From positions 1 to 8,128 of the forward strand of contig CALETL010000232.1 in NCBI GenBank assembly GCA_937920485.1: DNA of 8,128 nt, in the 5' to 3' direction. Positions 1 to 5,685 of the stretch are shown piece after piece. A program made the position numbers and the translations under genes. Each line of letters begins with the position of its first letter. The first letter of the stretch is position 1. The notes below the pieces were generated by a model. The model saw nothing but the letters and a program-made list of their open reading frames with translations, was not told the DNA's origin and ran no database searches. The stretch comes from an uncultured Phycisphaerae bacterium (GTDB lineage: Bacteria; Planctomycetota; Phycisphaerae; Sedimentisphaerales; Anaerohalosphaeraceae).

Positions 1-188
1 ACCGGCAAAATATTCTCCACATGCGCCCGCGAAGCGATTTCCGGCACAACTCCCCCATATTTTTCGTGCAGCGCGGTCTGAGAAGCAACCACTGATGAGC
101 AGATCCGCTTACCGTTGCAAACCACCGAAGCGGCCGTTTCATCACAGCTTGTCTCAATACCAAGAATATAAACTTTTTGTTCGCCCAA
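1..188 (-). CDS. tsaD: tRNA N6-adenosine threonylcarbamoyltransferase TsaD, N-terminal part
   Basis: TsaD transfers the threonylcarbamoyl group to A37 of ANN-decoding tRNAs (t6A synthesis) in the cytoplasm, working with TsaB and TsaE in bacteria. Only about the first 62 residues are in the window; the gene continues past the left edge. The translation carries the family's N-terminal ATPase-fold signature [14 protein letters not shown], followed by [32 protein letters not shown], which matches the conserved SQ..LH..YGGVVPE.ASR.H block of TsaD/Gcp/Kae1. The later metal-binding HxxxH motif lies outside the window. No ATG is available. The reading frame opens with adjacent GTG (189-191) and TTG (186-188) codons behind AGGAG (195-199 on this strand). 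TTG is preferred because it sits 6 nt from the Shine-Dalgarno sequence, against 3 nt for GTG. The gene is divergent from the RNase D gene. The family call is firm; the exact start is less so. Confidence 0.95.
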   Translation of the reverse strand, partial: MGEQKVYILGIETSCDETAASVVCNGKRICSSVVASQTALHEKYGGVVPEIASRAHVENILP

Positions 189-217
189 CACTATCTCCTG
201 TATAAAAATCTGCTTAT

Positions 218-246
218 AGCTTATCCAGAACGGCAGAATGTGTCAA
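218..246 (-). promoter_or_regulatory. putative sigma70 promoter of tsaD
   Basis: On the minus strand a perfect TTGACA (241-246) is separated by 17 bp from TAAGCT (218-223), a weak -10 with three of six consensus bases. A start near 211 would give a leader of about 20 nt carrying the AGGAG of tsaD. The position supports the call, but the -10 box is poor. Confidence 0.45.
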
Positions 247-288
247 ATGAATTGAAATATCTCCAAAATAGCTCTGAAAGTTCATTTC

Positions 289-317
289 TTGACCAATCAA
301 TAACTATCGGTTATGCT
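289..317 (+). promoter_or_regulatory. sigma70-type promoter of the RNase D gene
   Basis: TTGACC (289-294) and TATGCT (312-317) lie 17 bp apart, close to consensus in both boxes. Transcription would start near 324. The -10 box contains the ATG at 313, so that codon would not be in the mRNA. This argues for a downstream start for the RNase D protein (364, or less likely 337). Confidence 0.65.
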
Positions 318-363
318 CTGTCCCGAAACCTCAAATATGATTCCTAATAAACAGAGCAAATGT

Positions 364-1524
364 ATGACGCAGACGACAGATGAGCGGAATTTTGATTTTG
401 AGATAATCGAAAATGACGAGCAACTTGAGAAACTCACCAGCAAGCTTGGCGATGTTCATACGGTCGCTCTGGATACCGAAGCGGACAGTTTTCACCATTA
501 TCGGCCCCAAGTATGCCTAATTCAGGTCAGCTTCAACAACCAGACGTTTATTGTCGATCCGCTGGCTTCGATCAAAATCAAACCGTTCTTAAAGGAGCTT
601 TCCCAAAAAGAGCTCATCATCCACGATGCCGGTTATGACCTGCGGATGCTGAGCGGCGATTATGGTTTTAAGCCCAAAAATGGCGTTTTTGACACGATGC
701 TTGGCGCGGCATTGGCGGGATTGAAAAATGTCGGCTTGTCCGCTTTGCTCGAACATGTTTTGGACATGAAAGTCGCTAAACACAACCAGAAAGCCGACTG
801 GTCCAAACGGCCCCTGCCCGCACATCTTCTGCAATATGCCGCTGAAGATACTACTTTTTTAACTCAAATCAGAGAATACCTAGAGGCAAAGCTCGAAGAG
901 TTGGGTCGTTCGGACTGGCACACAGAGTCATGTCGGGCAGCGGTTGAAGCGGCGTATAACCTCAAAGAGGCAGCAGATCCGGACAATGAGTGGCGGATTA
1001 AGGGAACCGGTACACTTTCGTTTAAGGAAATGGCCTTTTTGCGCCAAGTCTGGTACTGGCGAGAAAATATCGCCAAACAAACGAACATTGCCCCATTCAT
1101 GATCTGTCGGAATGAAGAAATGGTAAAGCTGGCCCAGTGGGCAGCCAAACGCAAAAAAACGATTGATACGGAATCGAAATTTCCGATTCGCCATAAAACC
1201 AACAAACAAAAAACGCTGATCAAAGCACTCCAAGAGGCACAGGCACTGAACCCCGACCAATGGCCCGGGCCGCGAAAATCCGACCCCTCAAAACGGCTCT
1301 CGAAAGCAACCCGGAATACCGTGAACGAACTGAAAGCCGAATGTGAAAAAATCGCCCAGGAACTGGATTTGCCGCTGAATCTAATCGCCTCCCGATCGGC
1401 CCTGACACGCATTGTTGTCAATAAAACAACGACCCTCGAACAAATCCGAAAGAAAGAAATTCTCCTGAACTGGCAGACCAAACTCATCCTGCCTGCTATT
1501 CAAAAAATATTGACATTGGAATAA
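364..1524 (+). CDS. rnd: Ribonuclease D (DEDDy 3'-5' exoribonuclease with HRDC domain)
   Basis: RNase D trims the 3' ends of tRNA and other small RNA precursors in the cytoplasm using two metal ions. The 386-residue product (E. coli RNase D is about 375) has all DEDDy motifs: D37 and E39 in VALDTEAD, D92 in HDAGYDLRML, and Y158...D162 in YAAEDTTFL. It also has the QKADWSKRPLP stretch (about 142-152) typical of RNase D. The region around 220-300, with FLRQVWYWRENIAKQTNIAPFMIC, reads as the HRDC nucleic-acid-binding domain. The frame is open from an ATG at 313, but that codon lies inside the predicted -10 box. ATG 337 would leave a leader of only about 13 nt. ATG 364 is chosen because the protein then begins just before the exonuclease domain, although the Shine-Dalgarno match is weak (AGAG). 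The gene is monocistronic as far as can be seen. The function call is strong; the start is moderate. Confidence 0.93.
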   Translation: MTQTTDERNFDFEIIENDEQLEKLTSKLGDVHTVALDTEADSFHHYRPQVCLIQVSFNNQTFIVDPLASIKIKPFLKELSQKELIIHDAGYDLRMLSGDYGFKPKNGVFDTMLGAALAGLKNVGLSALLEHVLDMKVAKHNQKADWSKRPLPAHLLQYAAEDTTFLTQIREYLEAKLEELGRSDWHTESCRAAVEAAYNLKEAADPDNEWRIKGTGTLSFKEMAFLRQVWYWRENIAKQTNIAPFMICRNEEMVKLAQWAAKRKKTIDTESKFPIRHKTNKQKTLIKALQEAQALNPDQWPGPRKSDPSKRLSKATRNTVNELKAECEKIAQELDLPLNLIASRSALTRIVVNKTTTLEQIRKKEILLNWQTKLILPAIQKILTLE

Positions 1525-1544
1525 TGTACCGTATCTGATTTTTA

Positions 1545-1573
1545 TTGGTGTTTTGTCAGTACAGTTGTACAAT
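1545..1573 (+). promoter_or_regulatory. putative sigma70 promoter of the cytochrome c/PQQ dehydrogenase gene
   Basis: TTGGTG (1545-1550) and TACAAT (1568-1573) lie 17 bp apart in the 84-bp gap after the RNase D gene. A start near 1580 would give a leader of about 29 nt that includes the AAAGGGA ribosome site (1598-1604). No convincing terminator follows the RNase D gene, so some read-through is possible. Confidence 0.5.
1559..1570. repeat. 12-bp dyad overlapping the -10 box, possible operator
   Basis: GTACA-GT-TGTAC is a perfect inverted repeat with 5-bp arms and a 2-bp centre. It ends inside the predicted -10 box (1568-1573). Its place in the promoter spacer would suit a repressor site, but the arms are short and only one copy was seen, so chance cannot be excluded. 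Confidence 0.3.
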
Positions 1574-1608
1574 GCACAGGATGATTCCAGAAAACGGAAA
1601 GGGATATT

Positions 1609-3033
1609 ATGAAAATTCACAAAACATATCCTGCCGCCGTCACCGCCTTTATTCTGACATTCGGCGTAATCGTATCGTCTTATGCAAATGAGGAACAAAC
1701 CAAAGGCGAAAAAATTTACCAGCAGTATTGCTCATCCTGCCATGGCCCGAAGCTTCAGGGCGGCAATGCCCAAAGTTTGGTCGACGGCGTCTGGCAGTTC
1801 GGTTCCGGACGGGATTATGTGACCCAAACTGTCAAGTTTGGCGTCCAGCACCTCGGCATGCCCGGATATGAAGACACGCTAACTGCCTCCCAAGTTAAGC
1901 AAGTCGTGGATTTCTTGATGGATGCCGAAAACACAGCATCTCCCCCAAAGCCACAGATTCCAAAGCAAATTCAAACGCGGGATTATGATATCACCATCGA
2001 AACCATCGCTGAAGGGCTGGAAGTGCCTTGGAGCATCGCTTTTATTGACAATGATACGTTCCTGGTCACCGAACGTCCGGGGCGTTTGCGTAAAATCGTC
2101 AATGGTCAACTGCTATCGGAACCGATCAAGAGAACGCCAAAGGTCCTAAATGAAGGTCAGGGCGGGCTGCTCGATGTCGCTGTTGATCCGAAATATAAGG
2201 ATAACGGCTGGATCTATCTGGCCTACAGTCATGTCCTCGAAGAATCCAGCACGAACCGCCCCGGGGCCATGACCCGGATCGTTCGCGGCCACATCAAGGA
2301 CAACACCTGGACCGATCAACAGGTCATCTACGAGGCCCCGCATAAAACCTACCGCGCTACCCGACATCATTATGGTTGCCGAATCGTGTTTGATAGAAAG
2401 AATCATCTGTTTTTCGGCATCGGCGACCGCGGCGCGATGGACCAAGCCCAAGACCTGTCCCGCCCCAATGGAAAAATTCACCGCATCTTCACCGATGGTC
2501 GCATTCCTGAAGATAACCCGTTTATGAATCACAAAAACTCGCTACCGACCATCTTTGCCTATGGCATCCGCAACCCACAGGGCATGGCAATCCATCCGGT
2601 CACGGACCAACTTTGGGAAAACGAGCACGGCCCGCTTGGCGGCGACGAAATCAATTTGATCGAAGCAGGAAAAAACTACGGCTGGCCGGTCATCACCTAC
2701 GGCCGCAATTATGACAGCTCAATCATTTCAAAACTGACGGAAAAAGAAGGCATGGAACAGCCGATTTTGTACTACACGCCCTCGATTGCGATTTGTGGGC
2801 AGGATTTCGTGCGCGGCGACCTGTTTGCCAAATGGAAACACTATCAGCTCAACGGCGCCTTAAAGTACGAAGAGGTGCGCCTGACCGATGTCAAGGAAAA
2901 CCGCGTCCTGCATGATGAGGTCATCCTGAAAAATGCCGGCCGTGTTCGTGATGTCGCCTGCGCTCCCGATGGTGCCATCTACGCCGTCCTTAACCAACCT
3001 GGAAGCATCATCCGCTTGACACCGAAAAAATAA
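1609..3033 (+). CDS. Secreted cytochrome c fused to PQQ-type glucose/sorbosone (aldose sugar) dehydrogenase domain
   Basis: The 474-residue protein starts with a Sec signal peptide (hydrophobic about 10-23, likely cleavage after SYA at residue 26), so it should act outside the cytoplasmic membrane. Residues about 31-106 form a class I cytochrome c domain, with haem site C41-S-S-C44-H45 and probable axial ligand M84 in LGMPGY. After a Pro-rich linker (110-120), residues about 127-473 match the soluble PQQ-dependent aldose sugar dehydrogenase beta-propeller (GSDH family, YliI-like). Landmarks are VPWSIAF, FLVTERPGRL, HHYGCR (H254 at the expected catalytic position), GIGDRG, YGIRNPQGMA and GGDEINLIEAGKNYGWP. 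The inferred role is oxidation of a sugar or similar alcohol, with electrons passing from PQQ to the attached haem and then to the respiratory chain. No PQQ biosynthesis gene is in the window. The start is supported by AAAGGGA 4 nt upstream. The stop directly abuts the stop of the convergent DUF362 gene. The substrate cannot be read from the sequence. Confidence 0.88.
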   Translation: MKIHKTYPAAVTAFILTFGVIVSSYANEEQTKGEKIYQQYCSSCHGPKLQGGNAQSLVDGVWQFGSGRDYVTQTVKFGVQHLGMPGYEDTLTASQVKQVVDFLMDAENTASPPKPQIPKQIQTRDYDITIETIAEGLEVPWSIAFIDNDTFLVTERPGRLRKIVNGQLLSEPIKRTPKVLNEGQGGLLDVAVDPKYKDNGWIYLAYSHVLEESSTNRPGAMTRIVRGHIKDNTWTDQQVIYEAPHKTYRATRHHYGCRIVFDRKNHLFFGIGDRGAMDQAQDLSRPNGKIHRIFTDGRIPEDNPFMNHKNSLPTIFAYGIRNPQGMAIHPVTDQLWENEHGPLGGDEINLIEAGKNYGWPVITYGRNYDSSIISKLTEKEGMEQPILYYTPSIAICGQDFVRGDLFAKWKHYQLNGALKYEEVRLTDVKENRVLHDEVILKNAGRVRDVACAPDGAIYAVLNQPGSIIRLTPKK

Positions 3034-3996
3034 TCATACACCAGGCCGATGTTTAAACAGGATAACCGCCTGCTTGGCAATGCTCTTGCAGATATGTGGA
3101 AATGTAAATCGCAACGGGGTTTGGACAGCCGGTTTGAAATCGGGGCAAACCGGAGCATCTAATGCGTCCCCTACAACCTCAATCAGAGTTTCCCGACCAC
3201 ATCCAAAACCCATTGTTTCAGCAGTCGTCAGCAATGGCAAATCATTCGGGTCGAACCCCACCAAATCGCAGCATACACGCTCACAGGCAACCGGATCCGT
3301 TCCGGCGATCAAATAGCCGACCTCTTGCGGCTGCCCATTGATGGGTCCCTGCCCTTCCATACCAACAATGCCGTCAATGATATTCAACACAGGATTGAGC
3401 TTATGATAAATCCCAATGATCATCCGGCAAAACGGCTCAAACTCTTTGCCCCGTGCGAAATGCCAGTAGGCCTTCTCCTTGCCCGCCAACCCACAGACAC
3501 AGCCATACATGTTTTTGAACGCAAAGGTTGCCCCCAATTGCTGATGGGCCTTAAGCTTGGGTAGATTGATAATCACATCTGCTTCCAGCGCGACACGGCT
3601 GATCCCTACTTTGGCTCCCTCAATATTCATCCGCACCGGCTGATTGAGATTTACAATCTCAGCGCCCAATTCCCTGAGCCGTTCGTCAATCTCCAGCGTT
3701 TTTAGGCATCCTTCCGTCGTGCTCCAGGCAGGTGAATCCCCCACCAACGGAACGGCTCCGGCTTCCTTGACGATTTTCGCAACAGCATAGATCGCTTCCG
3801 GATGTGTCTGCGCAGGAACATCGGGACCCCGGGGAACAATCAGATTCGGCTTAATAAGGACGCGCTGCGCGGGCTTAATGAAACATTCCACGCCCCCCAG
3901 CAGTTCAAACTGCCTGGAAACAGCAGAATACACTTTGAGAGGGTTATACGATCTGCATTGCTGTACGGCGACAACTGGCTTTTCCGGAAACTCCAT
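3034..3996 (-). CDS. DUF362 domain protein
   Basis: This 320-residue protein of the DUF362 family has no well-defined biochemical role. Family landmarks include RVLIKPNLIVPRG (about 45-57), HPEAIYAVAKIVKEAGA (65-81), VGDSPAWSTTEG (85-96), a core INLPKLKAHQQLGATFAFKNMYGCVCG (143-169), and IVGMEGQGPINGQP (210-223) followed by GTDPVACERV (232-241). Some relatives carry a C-terminal ferredoxin domain. No CxxCxxC cluster is present here, although the protein has isolated cysteines. No signal peptide or membrane segment is evident, so it is probably cytoplasmic. The start codon overlaps the stop of the upstream lipoprotein gene as TAATG, with GGGGA just upstream, so the two are probably co-transcribed and coupled. 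The 3' end meets the stop of the convergent dehydrogenase gene with no spacer. The family assignment is sure; the function is unknown. Confidence 0.88.
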   Translation of the reverse strand: MEFPEKPVVAVQQCRSYNPLKVYSAVSRQFELLGGVECFIKPAQRVLIKPNLIVPRGPDVPAQTHPEAIYAVAKIVKEAGAVPLVGDSPAWSTTEGCLKTLEIDERLRELGAEIVNLNQPVRMNIEGAKVGISRVALEADVIINLPKLKAHQQLGATFAFKNMYGCVCGLAGKEKAYWHFARGKEFEPFCRMIIGIYHKLNPVLNIIDGIVGMEGQGPINGQPQEVGYLIAGTDPVACERVCCDLVGFDPNDLPLLTTAETMGFGCGRETLIEVVGDALDAPVCPDFKPAVQTPLRFTFPHICKSIAKQAVILFKHRPGV

Positions 3997-4808
3997 TACG
4001 TCCCCACGGAATCGCAGATAATGACAAAGAATTGTATCTTAGGCCTTCGACCCGGAAGAAAAAACAACATCTTATCAAGGGTGGTCTCATCAGGCATTTC
4101 CCGGCTTGGACCCAGCACAACAATACCTTGCTCTTCAATTCGTGTAAGAACCTGACCCCCAGAGACGGGCTGGTACTCAATCGGCTCCAATCCCATCCGC
4201 AAACGTATCGCTTCAATTCCCGGTTGCCAGTATGCCGGAAATAACTTAATCTGGGCGGTCCCGCGTAATCTCGGATCGGGTCTGGCAACCATAACCCAAC
4301 CCAAAAAACCCGGCTTTGGTGTCATCGTCGTTGAATTGTTTTCGGACTTAGTGTATTCAATTATTTCGTTCCCCTTTAAGGGGGCACGAGAAATTGTCTC
4401 TTTTTTGTCATGCGGTATTGTCAGACGCGCATGAGCAATACGAACCGCACCTATCCGAGCAAGTTCCTGAGCGATTTGGACACCTTCATCATAGGAACCC
4501 GTACCAACTGAAAAACCGTTCGCCTCAAAAATGCTCTTATTGGCAATACGAATATCTTTTTGGGAAAGAAGATCGAAAATTTTCTGCAACTCATCAACTT
4601 GCCCGGGAACAACAGTGTAGGTCAGTATTCTAAAGCTCATCAATAAATCGGGGGCTATCTGTTCCCGAGAGTTATCTTCAAGATCGGAAAGTTTAAGATC
4701 ACCCAATGAAGACTTGTCAGACATCGTCGCATTCGGCTCAGGGACTTCACACCCTGTGATGACCCACAGGGACAAAACCAAGTGCAGGAATAGGAGCGTA
4801 CATCTCAT
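3996..4808 (-). CDS. Hypothetical lipoprotein, function unknown
   Basis: I do not recognise this 270-residue protein. It begins with a lipoprotein signal: MRC, a hydrophobic stretch at about 4-18, and a lipobox I-T-G-C with the lipidated cysteine at C20. It should therefore be membrane-anchored and face outward. A polar linker (about 21-52) follows. Next comes a region (about 55-135) with alternating beta/alpha character, including TYTVVPGQVDELQKIFDLLS and YDEGVQIAQELARIGAVRI. After a Ser/Thr/Asn-rich break (about 154-163) comes a second region with GFLGWVMVARPDPRLRG, QIKLFPAYWQP and a mostly hydrophobic end (KIQFFVIICDSVGT). The signal sequence fixes the start. There is no clear Shine-Dalgarno sequence, and the predicted transcription start lies only 2-3 nt upstream or at the ATG itself. 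The stop overlaps the start of the DUF362 gene by one base, so the two are likely expressed together. Confidence 0.8.
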   Translation of the reverse strand: MRCTLLFLHLVLSLWVITGCEVPEPNATMSDKSSLGDLKLSDLEDNSREQIAPDLLMSFRILTYTVVPGQVDELQKIFDLLSQKDIRIANKSIFEANGFSVGTGSYDEGVQIAQELARIGAVRIAHARLTIPHDKKETISRAPLKGNEIIEYTKSENNSTTMTPKPGFLGWVMVARPDPRLRGTAQIKLFPAYWQPGIEAIRLRMGLEPIEYQPVSGGQVLTRIEEQGIVVLGPSREMPDETTLDKMLFFLPGRRPKIQFFVIICDSVGT

Positions 4809-4816
4809 AGCAGTCG

Positions 4817-4844
4817 ATTTTACAGGCCTTCATGGATATGTCAA
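4817..4844 (-). promoter_or_regulatory. sigma70-type promoter of the lipoprotein-DUF362 operon
   Basis: On the minus strand a perfect TTGACA (4839-4844) stands 16 bp from TAAAAT (4817-4822, five of six consensus bases). The expected start (4808-4811) falls at, or within three bases of, the lipoprotein ATG at 4808. This predicts a leaderless or nearly leaderless transcript and fits the lack of a ribosome-binding site. Confidence 0.65.
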
Positions 4845-4885
4845 CAGACACTTCATTCAAAAATGAGGGACAGAATACGGTACTT

Positions 4886-5221
4886 TCAAATGCGTAATTT
4901 GGGTGAATCGCAAAACTCCAGAGCTACCACTTTTTCAGAAGATTCTTCGCTGTCTTGATGATTATCTGAACGAACCACACGAGCATAACTTGAAAAGCTG
5001 CCTCCAAAGTCCAGGAGTCCTTCTGTCGGAGGTACCGACATTTCCACGCTGAGCAATTCTCCATTTATAAGATTACCGCCCTTCATTTCGACAAGCAACC
5101 CACCAGGACTGACATTCACCGTCCTGCCGGGAATCAACTTATTGCCGGAAAGACCCACTTTCTGACAAAAGATCGACAACTTCAGCGGAAATCTTTTGTG
5201 TACCCTTCTATCATTTTGCAT
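4886..5221 (-). CDS. Small PilZ-domain protein (probable c-di-GMP receptor)
   Basis: The 111-residue product consists almost entirely of a PilZ domain, the cytoplasmic c-di-GMP-binding module that adjusts motility, exopolysaccharide or other surface functions. Both ligand motifs are intact: RxxxR (R6-V-H-K-R10 in NDRRVHKRF) and N/DxSxxG (N36-V-S38-P-G-G41 in TVNVSPGG). They are followed by the expected beta strands LLVEM, LLSVEMSVPP, SSYARVVRS and KVVALEFCDSP. There is no output domain, signal peptide or membrane segment, so it would act as a stand-alone adaptor. The start is taken at 5221 because AAGGAGG lies 8 nt upstream. The frame is open further, to a TTG at 5344, but that extension lacks a ribosome site and adds no recognisable domain. 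The gene precedes the lipoprotein gene on the same strand by 77 bp, but that gene has its own promoter. The partner or target is unknown. Confidence 0.88.
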   Translation of the reverse strand: MQNDRRVHKRFPLKLSIFCQKVGLSGNKLIPGRTVNVSPGGLLVEMKGGNLINGELLSVEMSVPPTEGLLDFGGSFSSYARVVRSDNHQDSEESSEKVVALEFCDSPKLRI

Positions 5222-5229
5222 TCTTTCTG

Positions 5230-5236
5230 CCTCCTT
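5230..5236 (-). promoter_or_regulatory. Shine-Dalgarno sequence fixing the PilZ start
   Basis: AAGGAGG on the minus strand, 8 nt before the ATG at 5219-5221, is the strongest ribosome-binding site in the window. It decides for the 111-residue form over the longer open frame. Confidence 0.85.
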
Positions 5237-5363
5237 GCGAAAATATGCACTTACAAAAATCAGCACTAAAAATTCGCACTGGGATTTAGAGCAAATCACA
5301 TTCCATTGTCTCTCATAAATCACCTGTCCGAACAATCTGACCAAAGTCCGGTAGTCATCGTCA

Positions 5364-5393
5364 CTTATATTAACAACATTGTTGAGTTTTCAA
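5364..5393 (-). promoter_or_regulatory. putative sigma70 promoter of the PilZ gene, with internal palindrome
   Basis: On the minus strand TTGAAA (5388-5393) and TATAAG (5364-5369) lie 18 bp apart, each one base from consensus. An 11-bp palindrome, CAACATTGTTG (5374-5384), sits in the spacer and could be an operator. Transcription from about 5357 would give a leader of roughly 135 nt before the PilZ start. Confidence 0.5.
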
Positions 5394-5591
5394 TAGCTAA
5401 ATTATCGGCATTTTTAAAAAATGTTGATAAATAGAAACGCCCTTTTCAATACAGTTGAAGATTTTTTCTTGGGGCAATCAATTGAAAGCAGTGAAAGCTC
5501 TGACCAAAATAATCTTTCAATGCCTTCATCTCCCAAAATTCGGCTATAATGTATATCTGAAGGCAAGATGTCCTTTTTTGTAAACATTCAC

Positions 5592-5620
5592 TTGACAAAT
5601 GGGGGAAATAATGATTTAAT
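5592..5620 (+). promoter_or_regulatory. sigma70-type promoter of the two-component operon
   Basis: A perfect TTGACA (5592-5597) is 17 bp from TTTAAT (5615-5620, five of six consensus bases). Transcription should start near 5627, giving a leader of about 59 nt. The -10 box is overlapped by one copy of the AATGTTTACANAAA repeat, and another copy ends 3 bp before the -35. Confidence 0.7.
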
Positions 5621-5637
5621 GTTTACACAAATAAACA
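5620..5637. repeat. 18-bp dyad formed by repeat copy 2 and an inverted half-site
   Basis: TGTTTA (5620-5625) and TAAACA (5632-5637) are perfect 6-bp inverted arms separated by 6 bp, centred just after the predicted transcription start. The size and symmetry suit a dimeric helix-turn-helix regulator, and the position would suit repression. Confidence 0.55.
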
Positions 5638-5685
5638 GCTGAGCAGTGCCTAATGTTTACATAAAGCATCATTTTGCATATAAAC

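Larger units (their letters stand above)
5575..5665. repeat. three-copy 14-bp operator-like repeat AATGTTTACANAAA
   Basis: The motif occurs at 5575-5588 (inverted), 5618-5631 and 5652-5665 (both direct, 34 bp apart). All 13 fixed positions match in each copy. The two direct copies also share a preceding T. They flank or overlap the kinase promoter: just upstream of the -35, across the -10 and start site, and in the leader. The core TGTTTA appears two more times in inverted form (5632-5637 and 5681-5686), the last touching the kinase ATG. Exact recurrence of a 13-position motif within 91 bp is very unlikely by chance, so binding sites for a regulator are inferred. The regulator itself cannot be named. 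Confidence 0.7.
5222..5685. other. 464-bp divergent intergenic control region
   Basis: This region lies between the PilZ gene (minus) and the histidine kinase gene (plus) and is clearly richer in A+T than the coding DNA beside it. From left to right it holds the PilZ ribosome site and long leader, the PilZ promoter, an A/T-rich run around 5411-5422, and an 8-bp inverted repeat (ATTGAAAG 5481-5488 with CTTTCAAT 5514-5521, 25-nt loop). A lone TATAAT (5545-5550) has no fitting -35. The kinase promoter with its AATGTTTACANAAA repeats follows. No tRNA, known riboswitch signature or convincing small gene was seen. A 42-codon frame at 5421-5549 has no ribosome site. Confidence 0.6.

Noticed and set aside
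313..363. Longer RNase D N-terminus from ATG 313
   Set aside because: The codon is inside the predicted -10 box, and there is no Shine-Dalgarno sequence in front of it.
864..1487. Long open frame on the minus strand inside the RNase D gene
   Set aside because: It is the antisense of a clear RNase D coding sequence and has no recognisable protein motif.
1513..1527. Small hairpin ACATT-GGAAT-AATGT at the end of the RNase D gene
   Set aside because: The stem is only 5 A/T-rich base pairs with no T-run directly after it, so it is not a credible intrinsic terminator.
3040..3072. Possible terminator hairpin CAGGC / GCCTG near the convergent stops
   Set aside because: It has a five-base stem with a loop of about 21 nt and no T-run on either strand.
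5222..5344. N-terminal extension of the PilZ protein from a TTG start at 5344
   Set aside because: The internal ATG at 5221 has AAGGAGG at ideal spacing. The extension has no ribosome site and would lie over the predicted leader.
5481..5521. 8-bp inverted repeat ATTGAAAG / CTTTCAAT
   Set aside because: The loop is 25 nt, the stem is A/T-rich, and it has no defined position relative to a promoter. It could occur by chance in such DNA, so it is only mentioned in the region description.
5421..5549. 42-codon frame in the divergent region, beginning ATG TTG ATA
   Set aside because: It has no ribosome-binding site, a low-complexity composition rich in Ser and Asn, and no recognisable motif. It is likely a chance frame in A+T-rich control DNA.
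5545..5550. Perfect TATAAT as a second kinase promoter
   Set aside because: No acceptable -35 box lies 16-18 bp upstream and there is no TG extension. The TTGACA-17-TTTAAT promoter downstream is much better.
5575..5631. BirA-like operator, because copies read TTGTAAAC / GTTTACA
   Set aside because: The inverted copies are far more widely spaced than a BirA site, and the flanking bases differ. No biotin gene is present.
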